A DNA stretch of 64,000 bases, from assembly GCF_036014215.1 (NCBI RefSeq), contig NZ_CP107921.1, forward strand, positions 4,719,501 to 4,783,500, in the 5' to 3' direction. Shown in pieces: positions 1 to 8,958 of the stretch. Each line of letters begins with the position of its first letter. Positions within the stretch are counted from its first letter, which is position 1. The position numbers were made by a program, and so were the translations under genes. The notes beneath the pieces were generated by a model. The model did not search any database. It was not told the origin of the DNA and saw only the letters and a list, made by a program, of their open reading frames with translations. This DNA comes from Streptomyces sp. NBC_00440 (GTDB lineage Bacteria > Actinomycetota > Actinomycetes > Streptomycetales > Streptomycetaceae).

Positions 1-368
1 AGGGCAAGATCGTGGTGTTCAACGTCTGGGGCTCCTGGTGCCCGCCGTGCCGCGCCGAGGCCGGGAACCTGGCGAAGGTCTCCAGGGACCTCAAGTCCAA
101 GGGCGTCGAGTTCGTCGGGATCAACACCCGTGACACCTCCACCGGTCCGGCCCAGGCGTTCGAGAAGAACTACGACGTCCCGTACCCGAGCCTCTACGAC
201 CCGAGCGGCAAGCTGCTGCTCCGCTTCCCGGCCGGCAGCCTGAACCCGCAGTCCATTCCCTCCACGGTCGTCGTCGACCGCAACGGGAAGATCGCGGCCC
301 GGAAGGCGGGCGGGGTCGAGGAGGACACGCTGCGCAAGATGATCGACCCGCTGCTCACGGAGAAGTGA
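1..368 (+). CDS. TlpA/ResA-like thioredoxin-family protein (5' end outside window)
   Basis: The reading frame is already open at base 3 and ends with TGA at 366-368, so only the C-terminal ~120 residues are present. The motif WCPPC near the left edge is the thioredoxin CXXC redox site, and VWGSWCPPC is typical of TlpA/ResA proteins. These are membrane-tethered extracytoplasmic thiol reductases that keep apocytochrome c CXXCH cysteines reduced. ccdA starts 4 bp downstream, followed by resB and ccsB, which fits a system II cytochrome c maturation operon with CcdA as electron donor. The N-terminal signal or anchor cannot be seen. Confidence 0.9.
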   Translation, partial: GKIVVFNVWGSWCPPCRAEAGNLAKVSRDLKSKGVEFVGINTRDTSTGPAQAFEKNYDVPYPSLYDPSGKLLLRFPAGSLNPQSIPSTVVVDRNGKIAARKAGGVEEDTLRKMIDPLLTEK

Positions 369-372
369 TCCG

Positions 373-1146
373 GTGAGCGCGCTCGTCACCGTCGCCGCCG
401 AATCCGGGATCAGCGGGACCGTCACCAACGGCGCCCTCCTGGTCGCCCTGCCCATCGCCGTACTGGGCGGGCTGATCTCCTTCTTCTCACCGTGCGTCCT
501 GCCGCTGGTCCCCGGATATCTGAGTTACGTCACCGGGGTCAGCGGATCCGATCTCGCGCAGGCCAGACGCGGCCGGATGGCTGCGGGCGCCGCGCTGTTC
601 GTCGTCGGCTTCACCGCCGTCTTCGTCTCGGGCGGTGCGCTCTTCGGTTACTTCGGGCACCGGCTCCAGGAGCACCAGAGCCTCATCAGCAGGATCCTCG
701 GTGTGCTGATGATCCTGCTCGGGATCTTCTTCATGGGCATGATGCCCTGGCTCACCCAGCGCGAATTCCGCTTCCACAAGCGGCCGGTGACCGGCCTGGT
801 CGGGGCCCCGCTGCTGGGGGCGCTGTTCGGTATCGGCTGGACACCGTGCCTGGGACCGACACTCGCGTCGGTGCAGGGCCTCGCCTTCGAGCAGGCGACC
901 GCCGGCCGCGGCGCCATACTGACCGTGGCCTACTGCCTCGGTCTCGGAGTGCCGTTCGTGCTCGCGGCAGTGGCCTTCCGCAAGGCGCTCGGCGCCTTCG
1001 GCTGGGTCAAGAAGCACTACGCCTGGGTCATGCGCATCGGCGGGATCATGATGATCGTGACCGGACTGCTGCTCGTCACCGGCGCCTGGGACCGCATCAT
1101 CCAGGAGATGCAGGTCTGGTCATCCGGCTACACGGTGGGGATCTGA
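373..1146 (+). CDS. ccdA: Cytochrome c biogenesis membrane protein CcdA
   Basis: A 257-residue polytopic membrane protein that moves reducing equivalents from cytoplasmic thioredoxin to extracytoplasmic thiol proteins such as the upstream ResA-like protein. Two conserved cysteines lie in duplicated helices: one in FFSPCVLPLVPGYLS (about residues 37-51) and one in IGWTPCLGPT (about residues 155-164). These form the membrane dithiol pair of the family. The length is normal for CcdA. GTG start, 4 bp after the previous stop; resB follows after 7 bp, so the genes are very probably co-transcribed. Confidence 0.93.
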   Translation: MSALVTVAAESGISGTVTNGALLVALPIAVLGGLISFFSPCVLPLVPGYLSYVTGVSGSDLAQARRGRMAAGAALFVVGFTAVFVSGGALFGYFGHRLQEHQSLISRILGVLMILLGIFFMGMMPWLTQREFRFHKRPVTGLVGAPLLGALFGIGWTPCLGPTLASVQGLAFEQATAGRGAILTVAYCLGLGVPFVLAAVAFRKALGAFGWVKKHYAWVMRIGGIMMIVTGLLLVTGAWDRIIQEMQVWSSGYTVGI

Positions 1147-1153
1147 GTTCCAC

Positions 1154-2920
1154 ATGAGCAAGACGACTGAAACGACGGACGCCACGAACCCGGAGGCCGA
1201 GAACCCGGAAGGCGCCCCTCCGGAAGAGGCCGCGGACACCGCCGGGAGCGACACCGCGGAGAGCGAGAACGACCTCGGCGCAGCCGGGTCGCAGCTCTCC
1301 ACCGCGCCCAGGGAGGAACCGGTCTCCAGCCTCCCCGCCATGGGTGTCATCGGCTGGATCCGCTGGTTCTGGCGGCAGCTGACCTCGATGCGGGTCGCGC
1401 TGCTCCTGCTGCTTCTGCTGTCGCTGGGTGCGATCCCCGGCTCACTGATCCCGCAGACGAGCATCGACGCCCTGAAGGTCACCGACTTCAAGGCCAAGCA
1501 CGATGTGCTCGCGCCGATCTACGACAAGCTGGGACTCTTCCACGTCTACAGCTCGGTCTGGTTCTCGGCGATCTACATCCTGCTGTTCATCTCCCTCATC
1601 GGCTGCATCGTGCCCCGCACCTGGCAGTTCGTCGGACAGCTGCGCGGCCGCCCGCCGGCCGCGCCCAAGCGGCTGACCCGGCTGCCCGCGTACACGACCT
1701 GGCGTACGGAGTCCGAGCCCGAGGCCGTCCGCGACGCCGCGCTCGCGATGATGAAGAAGCGCCGGTTCCGCGCGCACATCACCGGTGATGCCGTCGCGTC
1801 CGAGAAGGGCTTCCTGCGCGAGACCGGGAACCTGCTCTTCCATATCGCGCTGATCGTGCTCCTGGTCTCCTTCGCCAGCGGCCAGCTGTGGAAGTCCCAG
1901 GGCGGCAAGCTCGTCGTCGACGGCGACGGCTTCTCCAACACCCTCACCCAGTACGACGACTTCACGGCCGGCACGCTCTTCGACCCCGACAATCTGAAGC
2001 CGTTCAGCTTCACGCTGGACAAGTTCGTCGGCACGTACGAGAAGAACGGGCCCAACCGCGGCACGCCCCGCAAGTACGAAGCCCAGGTGACGTACTCCGA
2101 CGGCGCGAACGGCAAGGACAAGAAGGGCGTCATCAAGGTCAACACGCCCCTGGAGATCGAGGGCTCGAAGGTCTACCTGGTCTCGCACGGCTACGCGCCG
2201 ATCGTCGCGGTCAAGGACGCCAAGGGCAAGGAGATCTACCGCGACGCGGTGCCGCTGCTGCCGCTCGACTCCAACGCCACGTCGACCGGCGCCATCAAGG
2301 TGATGGACGGCTACCGCAACGCCGCGGGCAAGAAGGAGCAGCTCGGCTTCCAGACGATGTTCGTGCCGACCTACGCCGGCAAGGGCAAGGGCTCGATGTT
2401 CTCCACCTTCCCGGGGCTCGACTTCCCCGTGATGGCCGTCTCCGGCTTCCACGGCGACCTCGGGGTCGACTCCGGGCTGCCGCAGAGCGTGTACCAGCTC
2501 AACTCGAAGCACATGACGCAGTACAAGGACAGCAAGGGCAACAAGCTCGCCAAGCTCCTGCTGCCCGGCGAGACGATGAAGCTGCCGCACGGCGAGGGCT
2601 CGATCCAGTTCCTCGGTGTCAAGCAGTGGGCCAGCTTCAAGATCTCGCAGCAGCCCGGCACCGACTACGCGCTCGCCGGCGCGCTGGCGGCCATCGCGGG
2701 CCTCGCCGGATCGCTGTTCATCCAGCGCCGCCGTGTCTGGGTCCGCGCCGTACGGGGAGAGGACGGCGTGACCGTCGTGGAGATGGCCGGGCTCGGCCGG
2801 AGTGAATCCGCGAAGCTCCCCGAGGAGCTGGCCGACCTGGCCGCAACGCTCCATTCAGTGGCGCCGTCGGCGCCTGATTCCGCTGCATCCGCAGAGACTC
2901 CCGAAGGGGCCGAGAAGTGA
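1154..2920 (+). CDS. resB: Cytochrome c biogenesis protein ResB
   Basis: A 588-residue ResB/Ccs1-family protein, half of the system II cytochrome c synthase. An acidic, disordered N-terminus of about 65 residues precedes the first helix (LTSMRVALLLLLLLSLGAIP). Further helices occur at about 135-155 (SSVWFSAIYILLFISLIGC) and 223-242. A large extracytoplasmic domain follows, then a final helix near residues 505-525. The last helix is followed by a basic cytoplasmic stretch. Its GTGA overlap with ccsB indicates translational coupling of the two synthase subunits. Confidence 0.93.
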   Translation: MSKTTETTDATNPEAENPEGAPPEEAADTAGSDTAESENDLGAAGSQLSTAPREEPVSSLPAMGVIGWIRWFWRQLTSMRVALLLLLLLSLGAIPGSLIPQTSIDALKVTDFKAKHDVLAPIYDKLGLFHVYSSVWFSAIYILLFISLIGCIVPRTWQFVGQLRGRPPAAPKRLTRLPAYTTWRTESEPEAVRDAALAMMKKRRFRAHITGDAVASEKGFLRETGNLLFHIALIVLLVSFASGQLWKSQGGKLVVDGDGFSNTLTQYDDFTAGTLFDPDNLKPFSFTLDKFVGTYEKNGPNRGTPRKYEAQVTYSDGANGKDKKGVIKVNTPLEIEGSKVYLVSHGYAPIVAVKDAKGKEIYRDAVPLLPLDSNATSTGAIKVMDGYRNAAGKKEQLGFQTMFVPTYAGKGKGSMFSTFPGLDFPVMAVSGFHGDLGVDSGLPQSVYQLNSKHMTQYKDSKGNKLAKLLLPGETMKLPHGEGSIQFLGVKQWASFKISQQPGTDYALAGALAAIAGLAGSLFIQRRRVWVRAVRGEDGVTVVEMAGLGRSESAKLPEELADLAATLHSVAPSAPDSAASAETPEGAEK

Positions 2921-3993
2921 ATCTCGCCGCCGCAACCAATGAGCACCTGGCGAACATCAGCAACGTGCTCATCTATTCGTCGATGGCCGTCTACACGCTG
3001 GCCTTCTTCGCGCACATCGCGGAGTGGACGTTCGGCGCCCGCAGCAAGGTGGGCCGTACGGCCGCCGCGCTGACGACGACCACGGCCGCCGCCCCCGCCG
3101 TGCAGGTCAAGAAGCAGGGCGGTGGCACCGCCGTACTGGACCGGCCGAAGATCGTCACCCGGTCCGCGGCCGGCTCCCGCGATGTCCCCGACGGACCCGG
3201 CGCCGCCGGCGGCACCGAGAAGGGCGACCTGTACGGGCGGATGGCGATCTCGCTGACCGTCCTCGGGTTCCTCGTGGAGGCGGGCGGTGTGGTGGCCCGC
3301 GCCATGTCGGTGCAGCGGGCGCCGTGGGGCAACATGTACGAGTTCTCGATCACCTTCTCCTCGGTGGCGGTCGCGGCGTACCTGATCCTGCTCGTCACCA
3401 AGAAGAACGTCCGCTGGCTGGGGCTCGCCCTGGTCACCACGGTCCTGCTCGACCTCGGTGTGGCCACCACGGTGCTCTACACCAAGAGCGACCAGCTCGT
3501 CCCGGCGCTGCACTCGTACTGGCTGTGGATCCACGTCTCGACCGCGATCATCTGCGGCGCCATGTTCTACATGGGTTTCGTCGGCACCGCGCTCTACCTC
3601 TTCCGGGACCGCTACGAGGCCAAGCTCGCGCGGGGTGAGCAGCCGGGCGCCTTCGCCGATTCGGTGCTCTCGCGGCTGCCGTCCGCCGCGTCGCTCGACA
3701 AGTTCGCGTACCGCATCAACGCCGCGGTCTTCCCGCTCTGGACGTTCACGATCATCGCGGGCGCCATCTGGGCCGGCGACGCCTGGGGCACCTACTGGGG
3801 CTGGGACCCCAAGGAGACCTGGTCGTTCATCACCTGGGTCGTCTACGCCTGCTACCTGCACGCCCGCGCCACCGCGGGCTGGAAGGGCCGCAAGGCCGCC
3901 TATCTGGCGCTCTTCGCCTTCGCCTGCTGGATCTGGAACTACTACGGCGTGAACATCTTCATCAACGGCATGCACTCCTACGCCGGAGTCTGA
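2917..3993 (+). CDS. ccsB: c-type cytochrome biogenesis protein CcsB (ResC)
   Basis: A 358-residue membrane protein with the tryptophan-rich haem-handling motif of the CcsA/ResC family: GTYWGWDPKETWSFITW near residues 289-305. It presents haem, with ResB, to apocytochromes on the outer face of the membrane. The N-terminal helix is followed by an Ala/Thr-rich linker of about 60 residues before the conserved core, common in actinobacterial members. GTG start overlaps the resB stop by 4 bp. It is the last gene of the operon: tandem repeats and a strong hairpin follow. Confidence 0.93.
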   Translation: MNLAAATNEHLANISNVLIYSSMAVYTLAFFAHIAEWTFGARSKVGRTAAALTTTTAAAPAVQVKKQGGGTAVLDRPKIVTRSAAGSRDVPDGPGAAGGTEKGDLYGRMAISLTVLGFLVEAGGVVARAMSVQRAPWGNMYEFSITFSSVAVAAYLILLVTKKNVRWLGLALVTTVLLDLGVATTVLYTKSDQLVPALHSYWLWIHVSTAIICGAMFYMGFVGTALYLFRDRYEAKLARGEQPGAFADSVLSRLPSAASLDKFAYRINAAVFPLWTFTIIAGAIWAGDAWGTYWGWDPKETWSFITWVVYACYLHARATAGWKGRKAAYLALFAFACWIWNYYGVNIFINGMHSYAGV

Positions 3994-4048
3994 CAGCCGG
4001 CAGTCCGACAGCCACCAGTCCGACAGCCACCCAGTCCGACAGCCGGCA
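3988..4048 (+). repeat. Degenerate ~15-bp tandem repeat starting at the ccsB stop codon
   Basis: About four copies of a unit close to CAGTCCGACAGCCAC run from the stop codon context (GTCTGACAGCC) to the terminator. The first copy contains the TGA stop; later copies carry CGA at the same place. It looks like slippage expansion of the stop-codon region. Confidence 0.75.
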
Positions 4049-4087
4049 GAGGGCCGGTTCCCGACACGCGTCGGTGAACCGGCCCTC
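4049..4087 (+). terminator. Terminator of the cytochrome c maturation operon
   Basis: The 12-bp stem GAGGGCCGGTTC (4049-4060) pairs with GAACCGGCCCTC (4076-4087) and encloses a second 5-bp stem CCGAC/GTCGG. There is no clear T-run, which is usual for high-GC actinobacteria. Confidence 0.8.
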
Positions 4088-4127
4088 TTCCGGTGTGGAA
4101 CACGCCTCTTGGGGCGAGGCTTGAACC

Positions 4128-4661
4128 ATGACCGAGGCGATCGCACAGGGCACCAGCACCAGTCACGGGGACACCCACATCCTGCGGTTCGCCCTCTTCC
4201 TGCCGTACGCGGTGGCCCGGGTGTGGGGTGCGGTGGCCACCCCGGTGGGCCTGCGGCGGTGGCTCGCCACCGCCGATGTCTTCGAGTCGCGGCTCGGCGG
4301 CCGGGTCACGCTGCGCGGATCCGATGTGCCGGTGGTGGCCGCCGGGACCGTCACCGCCTGGGACGGCGAGCGGGTCGCCGAGTACACCTTCGCCGGACAC
4401 GGCCGTATCCGCTTCCATCTGGAATCCGTCGGGGCCGAGGCGACCGTGGTGCGCTTCACCCACGAGTTCACCGGCCCCGACGACCGGCGGCCGGACGCGC
4501 TGGCCTGCTGGCACGAGCACTTCGAGCTGCTGCACGAGGCCCTGGAGGGCCACCCCCTGCGGCCGGGCGGGCCGGGCGGACCGGCCGGGCCCGCCGGGAG
4601 CGCCGAGCGACGCGAGGAACTGCGGGCCGCCTACCGGCCGCGCGGCGGCAGGCACTCCTGA
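4128..4661 (+). CDS. SRPBCC (AHSA1/START-like) family protein
   Basis: A 177-residue protein whose layout fits the SRPBCC/AHSA1 fold. An N-terminal strand (ILRFALFLPYAVARVWGAVA) is followed by a helix and WLATADVFE. Antiparallel strands then follow (GTVTAWDGERVAEYTFAG; VVRFTHEFTG), and the long C-terminal helix is WHEHFELLHEALEG. These proteins bind hydrophobic ligands or act as co-chaperones; no specific ligand can be inferred. The C-terminal tail is Gly/Pro/Ala-rich. The 3' end overlaps the convergent gene at 4631 by 31 bp. Confidence 0.7.
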   Translation: MTEAIAQGTSTSHGDTHILRFALFLPYAVARVWGAVATPVGLRRWLATADVFESRLGGRVTLRGSDVPVVAAGTVTAWDGERVAEYTFAGHGRIRFHLESVGAEATVVRFTHEFTGPDDRRPDALACWHEHFELLHEALEGHPLRPGGPGGPAGPAGSAERREELRAAYRPRGGRHS

Positions 4662-6208
4662 GCCGGTGGCTTCTTCGTCTTCGCGGGCCAGGCGAGCTTC
4701 ACGAACTCCTGGGTCCCCGTCTGCGTCAACTGCACTATGGCCACGGCCTTGTCGTACGGGTTCCCGTAGTTGTCCAGGCAGATCCAGCCGCTCGCGCCGT
4801 TCACCCGCAGCGGCCCTTGCAGCTTCGACCAGACCGCGCCGACGTCCTCGATGTCCGGCAGGACGCTGCTGCTCGCCCTGGCCCTGCGGATCCCGGTCAC
4901 CGCGGTCGCCATTCCGTCGTACGCGATGATCGCCTGGCCGTCGGCCAGTGAGGCGTTGTCGATGGGGCCGATCGGCCCGACGCCGTTGCCCGAAGCCGTC
5001 GCCACCGCGTTGGTGAAGGCCGTGTAGTCGGCCGGGCTGCCGCCGGTCGCCGGCATGCCCGGGTCGGTGGCCTTCGACCAGGCGCCGGGGTGCGCGAGCG
5101 CGGCGTACTGGACGATGACCGGCTCCGCGCCCTTCTTGGGCTTCAGCGCCTTCTTGTTGAGCTTGGTGTCGTAGCCGAGGTACGAACCCTCGTCGCCGGT
5201 GAGGATGGTGAACTTCGTCCGTACACATATCCGGTTGCCCAGCGCGTTCACGAACTGCCGCAGCTGGGTGTGGCGGCCGGCGAAGAGGATCGTGTTCACA
5301 TTGCGGGCCGAGCAGATCGCGTCGGTGATCTGCGCGAAGGTGTTGGCGGTCGAGCCGTCCTCGGACTGGTCGGGCGGCGAGGTGTACACCCGGTCCTCGT
5401 ACGGGGCGCCCGCCAGCATTCCGTTGAAGGCGGCCCGCAGCGTCTCCGTGTAGTGGTCGCCGGGGTGCGTGTCGCGCACCAGGAGTGTCTTCTTCGGGTC
5501 GATGTCCGCGAAGTTCTTCAGCGCGTCGGCCTCGTCCTTGTTGGTCGGCGAGACCCGGGCGAGCCCCGGGAAGGGAATGCCGTTGGGGCCGTTGGAGATG
5601 TCGTCGGCCGTGATGGTGGTGCCGATCACCGGGATGTGGCTGGTGGTCAGCTCCTTGACCGCGTTGCGGGTGGCATCGCTGCTGGTCGCCACGCCGGAGA
5701 CGGCGCGCAGATTGTCCGGGGCGCCCGTCATGCCCTTGAGCTTGCGCACCGTCGTGGGCCACTGGTCGCTGCCGATACCGGTGTTCGCGAGGACCAGCCG
5801 GATCTTCGGCACCTGGTCGTTGTCGTCGTGGTTGGCGCGGTACTGCTCCACGAACGCGCCCTGCGCCTCGTGCAGCACCTTGTTCGCCATGTCGCTGTCC
5901 GTCGAGGTCAGCGGCAGCAGCAGCGCCACCGTCGCGTACTGGCCCTTCTTGAGCGTCCGGTTCTCGCGGGCGATGGCCTGCGCCACCTCGTGCAGCGCGG
6001 GCCGCCCGAAGTCGTAACCGTCGCCGTTGACCCCTATGCACTCCGCCCCCTTCTCGGGGCGGTCGACGCCCTTCGCGCAGTGCAGGTCCGGGGTGTAGAG
6101 GGCGTACGCGGCGATGCCCGCACCGGCGAGCAGGACCAGGACCACCGCCGAGGTGAGGATGCGGCGCAGACCCGTGTACCAGAAGAACTCGCGGAACCTG
6201 TTGCTCAC
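4631..6208 (-). CDS. Membrane-anchored type 1 periplasmic-binding-fold protein (ABC substrate-binding-like)
   Basis: A 525-residue protein with a cytoplasmic N-terminus and one transmembrane helix near residues 19-38. There is no lipobox. The extracytoplasmic domain resembles Leu/Ile/Val-binding receptors: it begins with TVALLLPLTS, continues with LVLANTGIGSD and HIPVIGTTITADDI, and ends with paired domains. Annotation pipelines would call it a branched-chain amino acid ABC transporter substrate-binding protein. No permease or ABC ATPase is adjacent. The partner is the P-loop protein encoded upstream, whose stop overlaps this start (ATGA). A receptor role rather than transport is possible; that is inference. 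Confidence 0.75.
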   Translation of the reverse strand: MSNRFREFFWYTGLRRILTSAVVLVLLAGAGIAAYALYTPDLHCAKGVDRPEKGAECIGVNGDGYDFGRPALHEVAQAIARENRTLKKGQYATVALLLPLTSTDSDMANKVLHEAQGAFVEQYRANHDDNDQVPKIRLVLANTGIGSDQWPTTVRKLKGMTGAPDNLRAVSGVATSSDATRNAVKELTTSHIPVIGTTITADDISNGPNGIPFPGLARVSPTNKDEADALKNFADIDPKKTLLVRDTHPGDHYTETLRAAFNGMLAGAPYEDRVYTSPPDQSEDGSTANTFAQITDAICSARNVNTILFAGRHTQLRQFVNALGNRICVRTKFTILTGDEGSYLGYDTKLNKKALKPKKGAEPVIVQYAALAHPGAWSKATDPGMPATGGSPADYTAFTNAVATASGNGVGPIGPIDNASLADGQAIIAYDGMATAVTGIRRARASSSVLPDIEDVGAVWSKLQGPLRVNGASGWICLDNYGNPYDKAVAIVQLTQTGTQEFVKLAWPAKTKKPPAQECLPPRGR

Positions 6209-8334
6209 GGCGTGATGCCCCCTGGGTCGCTAGCGGTACGGTCCGGGCTCCGCCACTCCCGGACGGCCGACGGCCAGGTCCTGGAGGCGTGCCAGAGCAC
6301 TTCGTTGCCGGTCGGATGCAGCGCCGACAGCTGGGCCAGCTCGTCGCCCATCTTCTCGGTGAGCCCTTCGTCGGGCAGCGCCAGCAGGTCGGTCAACTGC
6401 CATACGCAGTAGAGGAGTCGGCGGATGCGCAGATGGAACACGCGGTCGGTGCCGGGCGGCGGCTGCTGCGCGGAGTCGGTCCGTCCCAGCGCCACCGCGC
6501 GCCGTACGTCGTACTCCGCGAAGTGCGGCGCCGACGCGATGAAGCGCAGCTCGTCGAGCCAGGCGGCGGCGTCGGCCGCCCGGAAGGTGTCCCGCAGATG
6601 CGCGACGGCGTTCTCGGTGGTGCCGAGCGCCAGCTCGTGGTGGAGGCGGCGCGGAGCCAGCTCCGCGCAGTGGTCGCGCATCGTCTCCTGGACCTCGCGC
6701 CAGAGCTCCGAGGCCGACGCGGCCTCCCCGGTGGGGTGGCGCAGCCGGTGCAGCAGCAGGGTGCGCAGGAACGGGTCGCCGACGAAGTGGTCGGGCGCGG
6801 CCGGCCAGCACTCGTCGGCCAGCAGATCGCGCATCGGCAGGACGCCGGCCCGGCCGCCGTCGTGGTCGAGCCGGGCGGCGGCGAGCACTTCGGCGTCCGC
6901 CGTGCTGTGCGCTGCGGCCAGCACGGCGAGCCGGTCGAGCCTGGCCGGGGGCACCAGCTGCTGGAGCAGCTCGGTGGCGGTCGGGCGGCCCGGTTCGTCC
7001 TCGCGCAGCGCGACGGGCAGCGAGAGCAGCTCGCCCGGGGTGAGGTTCTCGGGGCCGCCGTCGACCGGCACGGTGGGCCCGGTCAGCTGGGCGGCCGCCT
7101 GCCCGGCGGCCTTCGTCAGCAGCGCCACCCCGAGCGGGCGCCCGCCGGTCAGCCGGTGGATGGAGCGGGCCAGCAGCGGCGGGGTCCGCATCCCCGGGTC
7201 CTCGCGGTCGAGCAGCTGGCTCACATGCTCCGGGCCCAGCTCCGTCAGCCCCACGGTGAGCGCGCCGGACGCGACTTCGGTGCCCCGCGTCCAGGGCGTG
7301 GAGTGGGTGACCTCGGGCAGCAGGCACCGCTCGGCCGAGTGCAGCGCCGGATGGTCGTCACCGCGCAGCGTGGCGATGAAGACGACCTGGTCAAGACGGC
7401 CCGCCGCACGGTCGCGCAGCACCGGCTCCAGGAGCCTGCGGCCCAGCGGCGCCTGCACGTTGTCGAGCAGCACCAGCGGCCTGCCGACCCGGCGCAGCCG
7501 CCCCATCCCCTGGTAGGCGGCCCGCAGATCGGCGCGGAGCGCCCCCACGAGATGCCGCTCGGCGAGCGCGCGGGCGTCGCTGTCGCGCTCCCGGTGGAAC
7601 TGCAGGGCCAGCAGACTCAGCCCGCGCTTGGCGTGGCCGCCGGCGCCCGGGTAGTCCCCGTACCAGTTGGCCGCGGCGCGCTGGCCCCGGTCGAAGAGGT
7701 CTTCGAGCAGGGACTCGACGGTGGTCTCCACGATGACGTCGAGACCGGGCGGCGCGCCCGTCCACAGTGCGGCGAACTTCGCCGTGAGCTTGACGAGCCA
7801 GCCCTTGCCCAGGCTCTTGAGCCGCGCCCCCGACTCCACCAGCAGGCCGAGCCGCAGCGCCTCGTCGTGCACCTGCTGGCTGTTGTTCGGGTCCCACCCG
7901 GTGGAGGCGATGGCCATCAGACCGGCGGCCAGCCGGGGGAACTCTATGGCTCCGGCGCCCCGCACGGCCGGACCCAGCTGCTCGCCGAGGACGGAGAGTG
8001 CCTCGGTGGCCGGCGACCAGAAGGGCGCGCGCCGGTGCCCTGACGGCAGCGCCGCGAAGTCCGGGTGCTCGCAGTCGATGAGTGCGACGGGGGTACGGCC
8101 GCGGTAGTTGGTGCGGAGCTGTTTGAGCACGACGGTCTTGCCCATGCCGCGCCCACCGGTGAGTACGGTCACCGGCAGGTCGTCCCGGCGGCCCCCGAAC
8201 GCCTCGACGGGCGTCTGCTGGAAACCGTGCGGCGGCAGACCGATGAGCCGCGGTGCGAGACCGTGGAGGAGACCGCCCCGTGCGTACAACTCCCTTTCCA
8301 CAGCACCTCCCACGCCGGTGTGCGCAGATGTCAC
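6205..8334 (-). CDS. P-loop (STAND/AAA-like) ATP-binding protein
   Basis: A 709-residue cytosolic protein. A Walker A motif, GGRGMGKT, lies at residues 60-67 after FGGRRDDLPVTVLT. A Walker B-like strand, RPLVLLDNVQ, is followed by a sensor-type segment (DQVVFIATLRGDD). The remainder is long, helical and Leu/Ala/Arg-rich, as in STAND/NACHT-like regulators, without a recognisable DNA-binding or catalytic effector domain. It is not an ABC-type ATPase: I see no LSGGQ signature. Its stop overlaps the start of the anchored binding protein by 4 bp, so the two are translationally coupled. Start chosen at GTG 8332-8334; no strong RBS is visible. Confidence 0.65.
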   Translation of the reverse strand: MTSAHTGVGGAVERELYARGGLLHGLAPRLIGLPPHGFQQTPVEAFGGRRDDLPVTVLTGGRGMGKTVVLKQLRTNYRGRTPVALIDCEHPDFAALPSGHRRAPFWSPATEALSVLGEQLGPAVRGAGAIEFPRLAAGLMAIASTGWDPNNSQQVHDEALRLGLLVESGARLKSLGKGWLVKLTAKFAALWTGAPPGLDVIVETTVESLLEDLFDRGQRAAANWYGDYPGAGGHAKRGLSLLALQFHRERDSDARALAERHLVGALRADLRAAYQGMGRLRRVGRPLVLLDNVQAPLGRRLLEPVLRDRAAGRLDQVVFIATLRGDDHPALHSAERCLLPEVTHSTPWTRGTEVASGALTVGLTELGPEHVSQLLDREDPGMRTPPLLARSIHRLTGGRPLGVALLTKAAGQAAAQLTGPTVPVDGGPENLTPGELLSLPVALREDEPGRPTATELLQQLVPPARLDRLAVLAAAHSTADAEVLAAARLDHDGGRAGVLPMRDLLADECWPAAPDHFVGDPFLRTLLLHRLRHPTGEAASASELWREVQETMRDHCAELAPRRLHHELALGTTENAVAHLRDTFRAADAAAWLDELRFIASAPHFAEYDVRRAVALGRTDSAQQPPPGTDRVFHLRIRRLLYCVWQLTDLLALPDEGLTEKMGDELAQLSALHPTGNEVLWHASRTWPSAVREWRSPDRTASDPGGITP

Positions 8335-8384
8335 TGCGTCAACATCAGCTTACCGAGGGTGGGTTGGCAGGGGCATAGGCTTTC

Positions 8385-8409
8385 GGGCGCCGGGAAGCGG
8401 ACGGCGCCC
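8385..8409 (-). terminator. Hairpin terminator after the deaminase gene
   Basis: GGGCGCC (8385-8391) pairs with GGCGCCC (8403-8409) around an 11-nt loop. It begins one base beyond the deaminase stop codon on the minus strand and separates it from the ATPase gene. Confidence 0.5.
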
Positions 8410-8410
8410 C

Positions 8411-8914
8411 TCACTCCGCGCCAATGTCCTCGTTCCACAGCTCCGGGCTGCGTGTGATGAAGTCCCGCATCAGCGCGGTGCATTCGGCGTCGTCGAGCAC
8501 GACGACGCGTACCCCGTGCTCCGCCAGCCAGTCGTGGCCGCCGTGGAAGGTGGCGGCCTCGCCGACCACCAGCCGGGAGATCCCGAACTGCCGGACCAGG
8601 CCGCTGCAGTACCAGCAGGGCGAGAGCGTGGTGACCATGGTCGTGCCCCGGTACGACCGCTGCCGCCCCGCGGCGCGGAAGGCGGACGTCTCGGCGTGCG
8701 TCGACGGATCGCCGTCCTGGACCCGCCGGTTGTGCCCGCGGCCCAGCAGCGTGCCGTCCGCCCCGTACAGCGCGGCCCCGATCGGGATGCCGCCCTCCGC
8801 GAGCCCGGCCCGCGCCTCGGCGACCGCCGTGGCCAGCCACCGCCGCGCCAGAGCGCGGTCCGGAACGGCCTGACCGATGCCCGTATCCATATCCATGTCC
8901 ATGCGCCTGTCCAT
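8411..8914 (-). CDS. Zinc-dependent cytosine/nucleoside deaminase, yeast FCY1-like
   Basis: A 167-residue member of the cytidine deaminase superfamily. Zinc ligands and the catalytic Glu lie in THAETS (HAE) and SPCWYC (PCxxC). Several stretches match what I recall of yeast cytosine deaminase: TTLSPCWYCSGLV, GISRLVVGEAATF, and the C-terminal W-x-EDIG ending (here WNEDIGAE). This favours cytosine-to-uracil deamination (pyrimidine salvage) over guanine or tRNA deamination. Starts are ambiguous because ATG-GAC/GAT codons repeat (MDRRMDMDMD); any of four in-frame ATGs could serve. The PLDc_N gene lies 44 bp upstream on the same strand. Confidence 0.8.
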   Translation of the reverse strand: MDRRMDMDMDTGIGQAVPDRALARRWLATAVAEARAGLAEGGIPIGAALYGADGTLLGRGHNRRVQDGDPSTHAETSAFRAAGRQRSYRGTTMVTTLSPCWYCSGLVRQFGISRLVVGEAATFHGGHDWLAEHGVRVVVLDDAECTALMRDFITRSPELWNEDIGAE

Positions 8915-8958
8915 CTCCGTCAGCCCCGTCCGTCAGCCCCGTCCGTCCGGCCCTGCTG

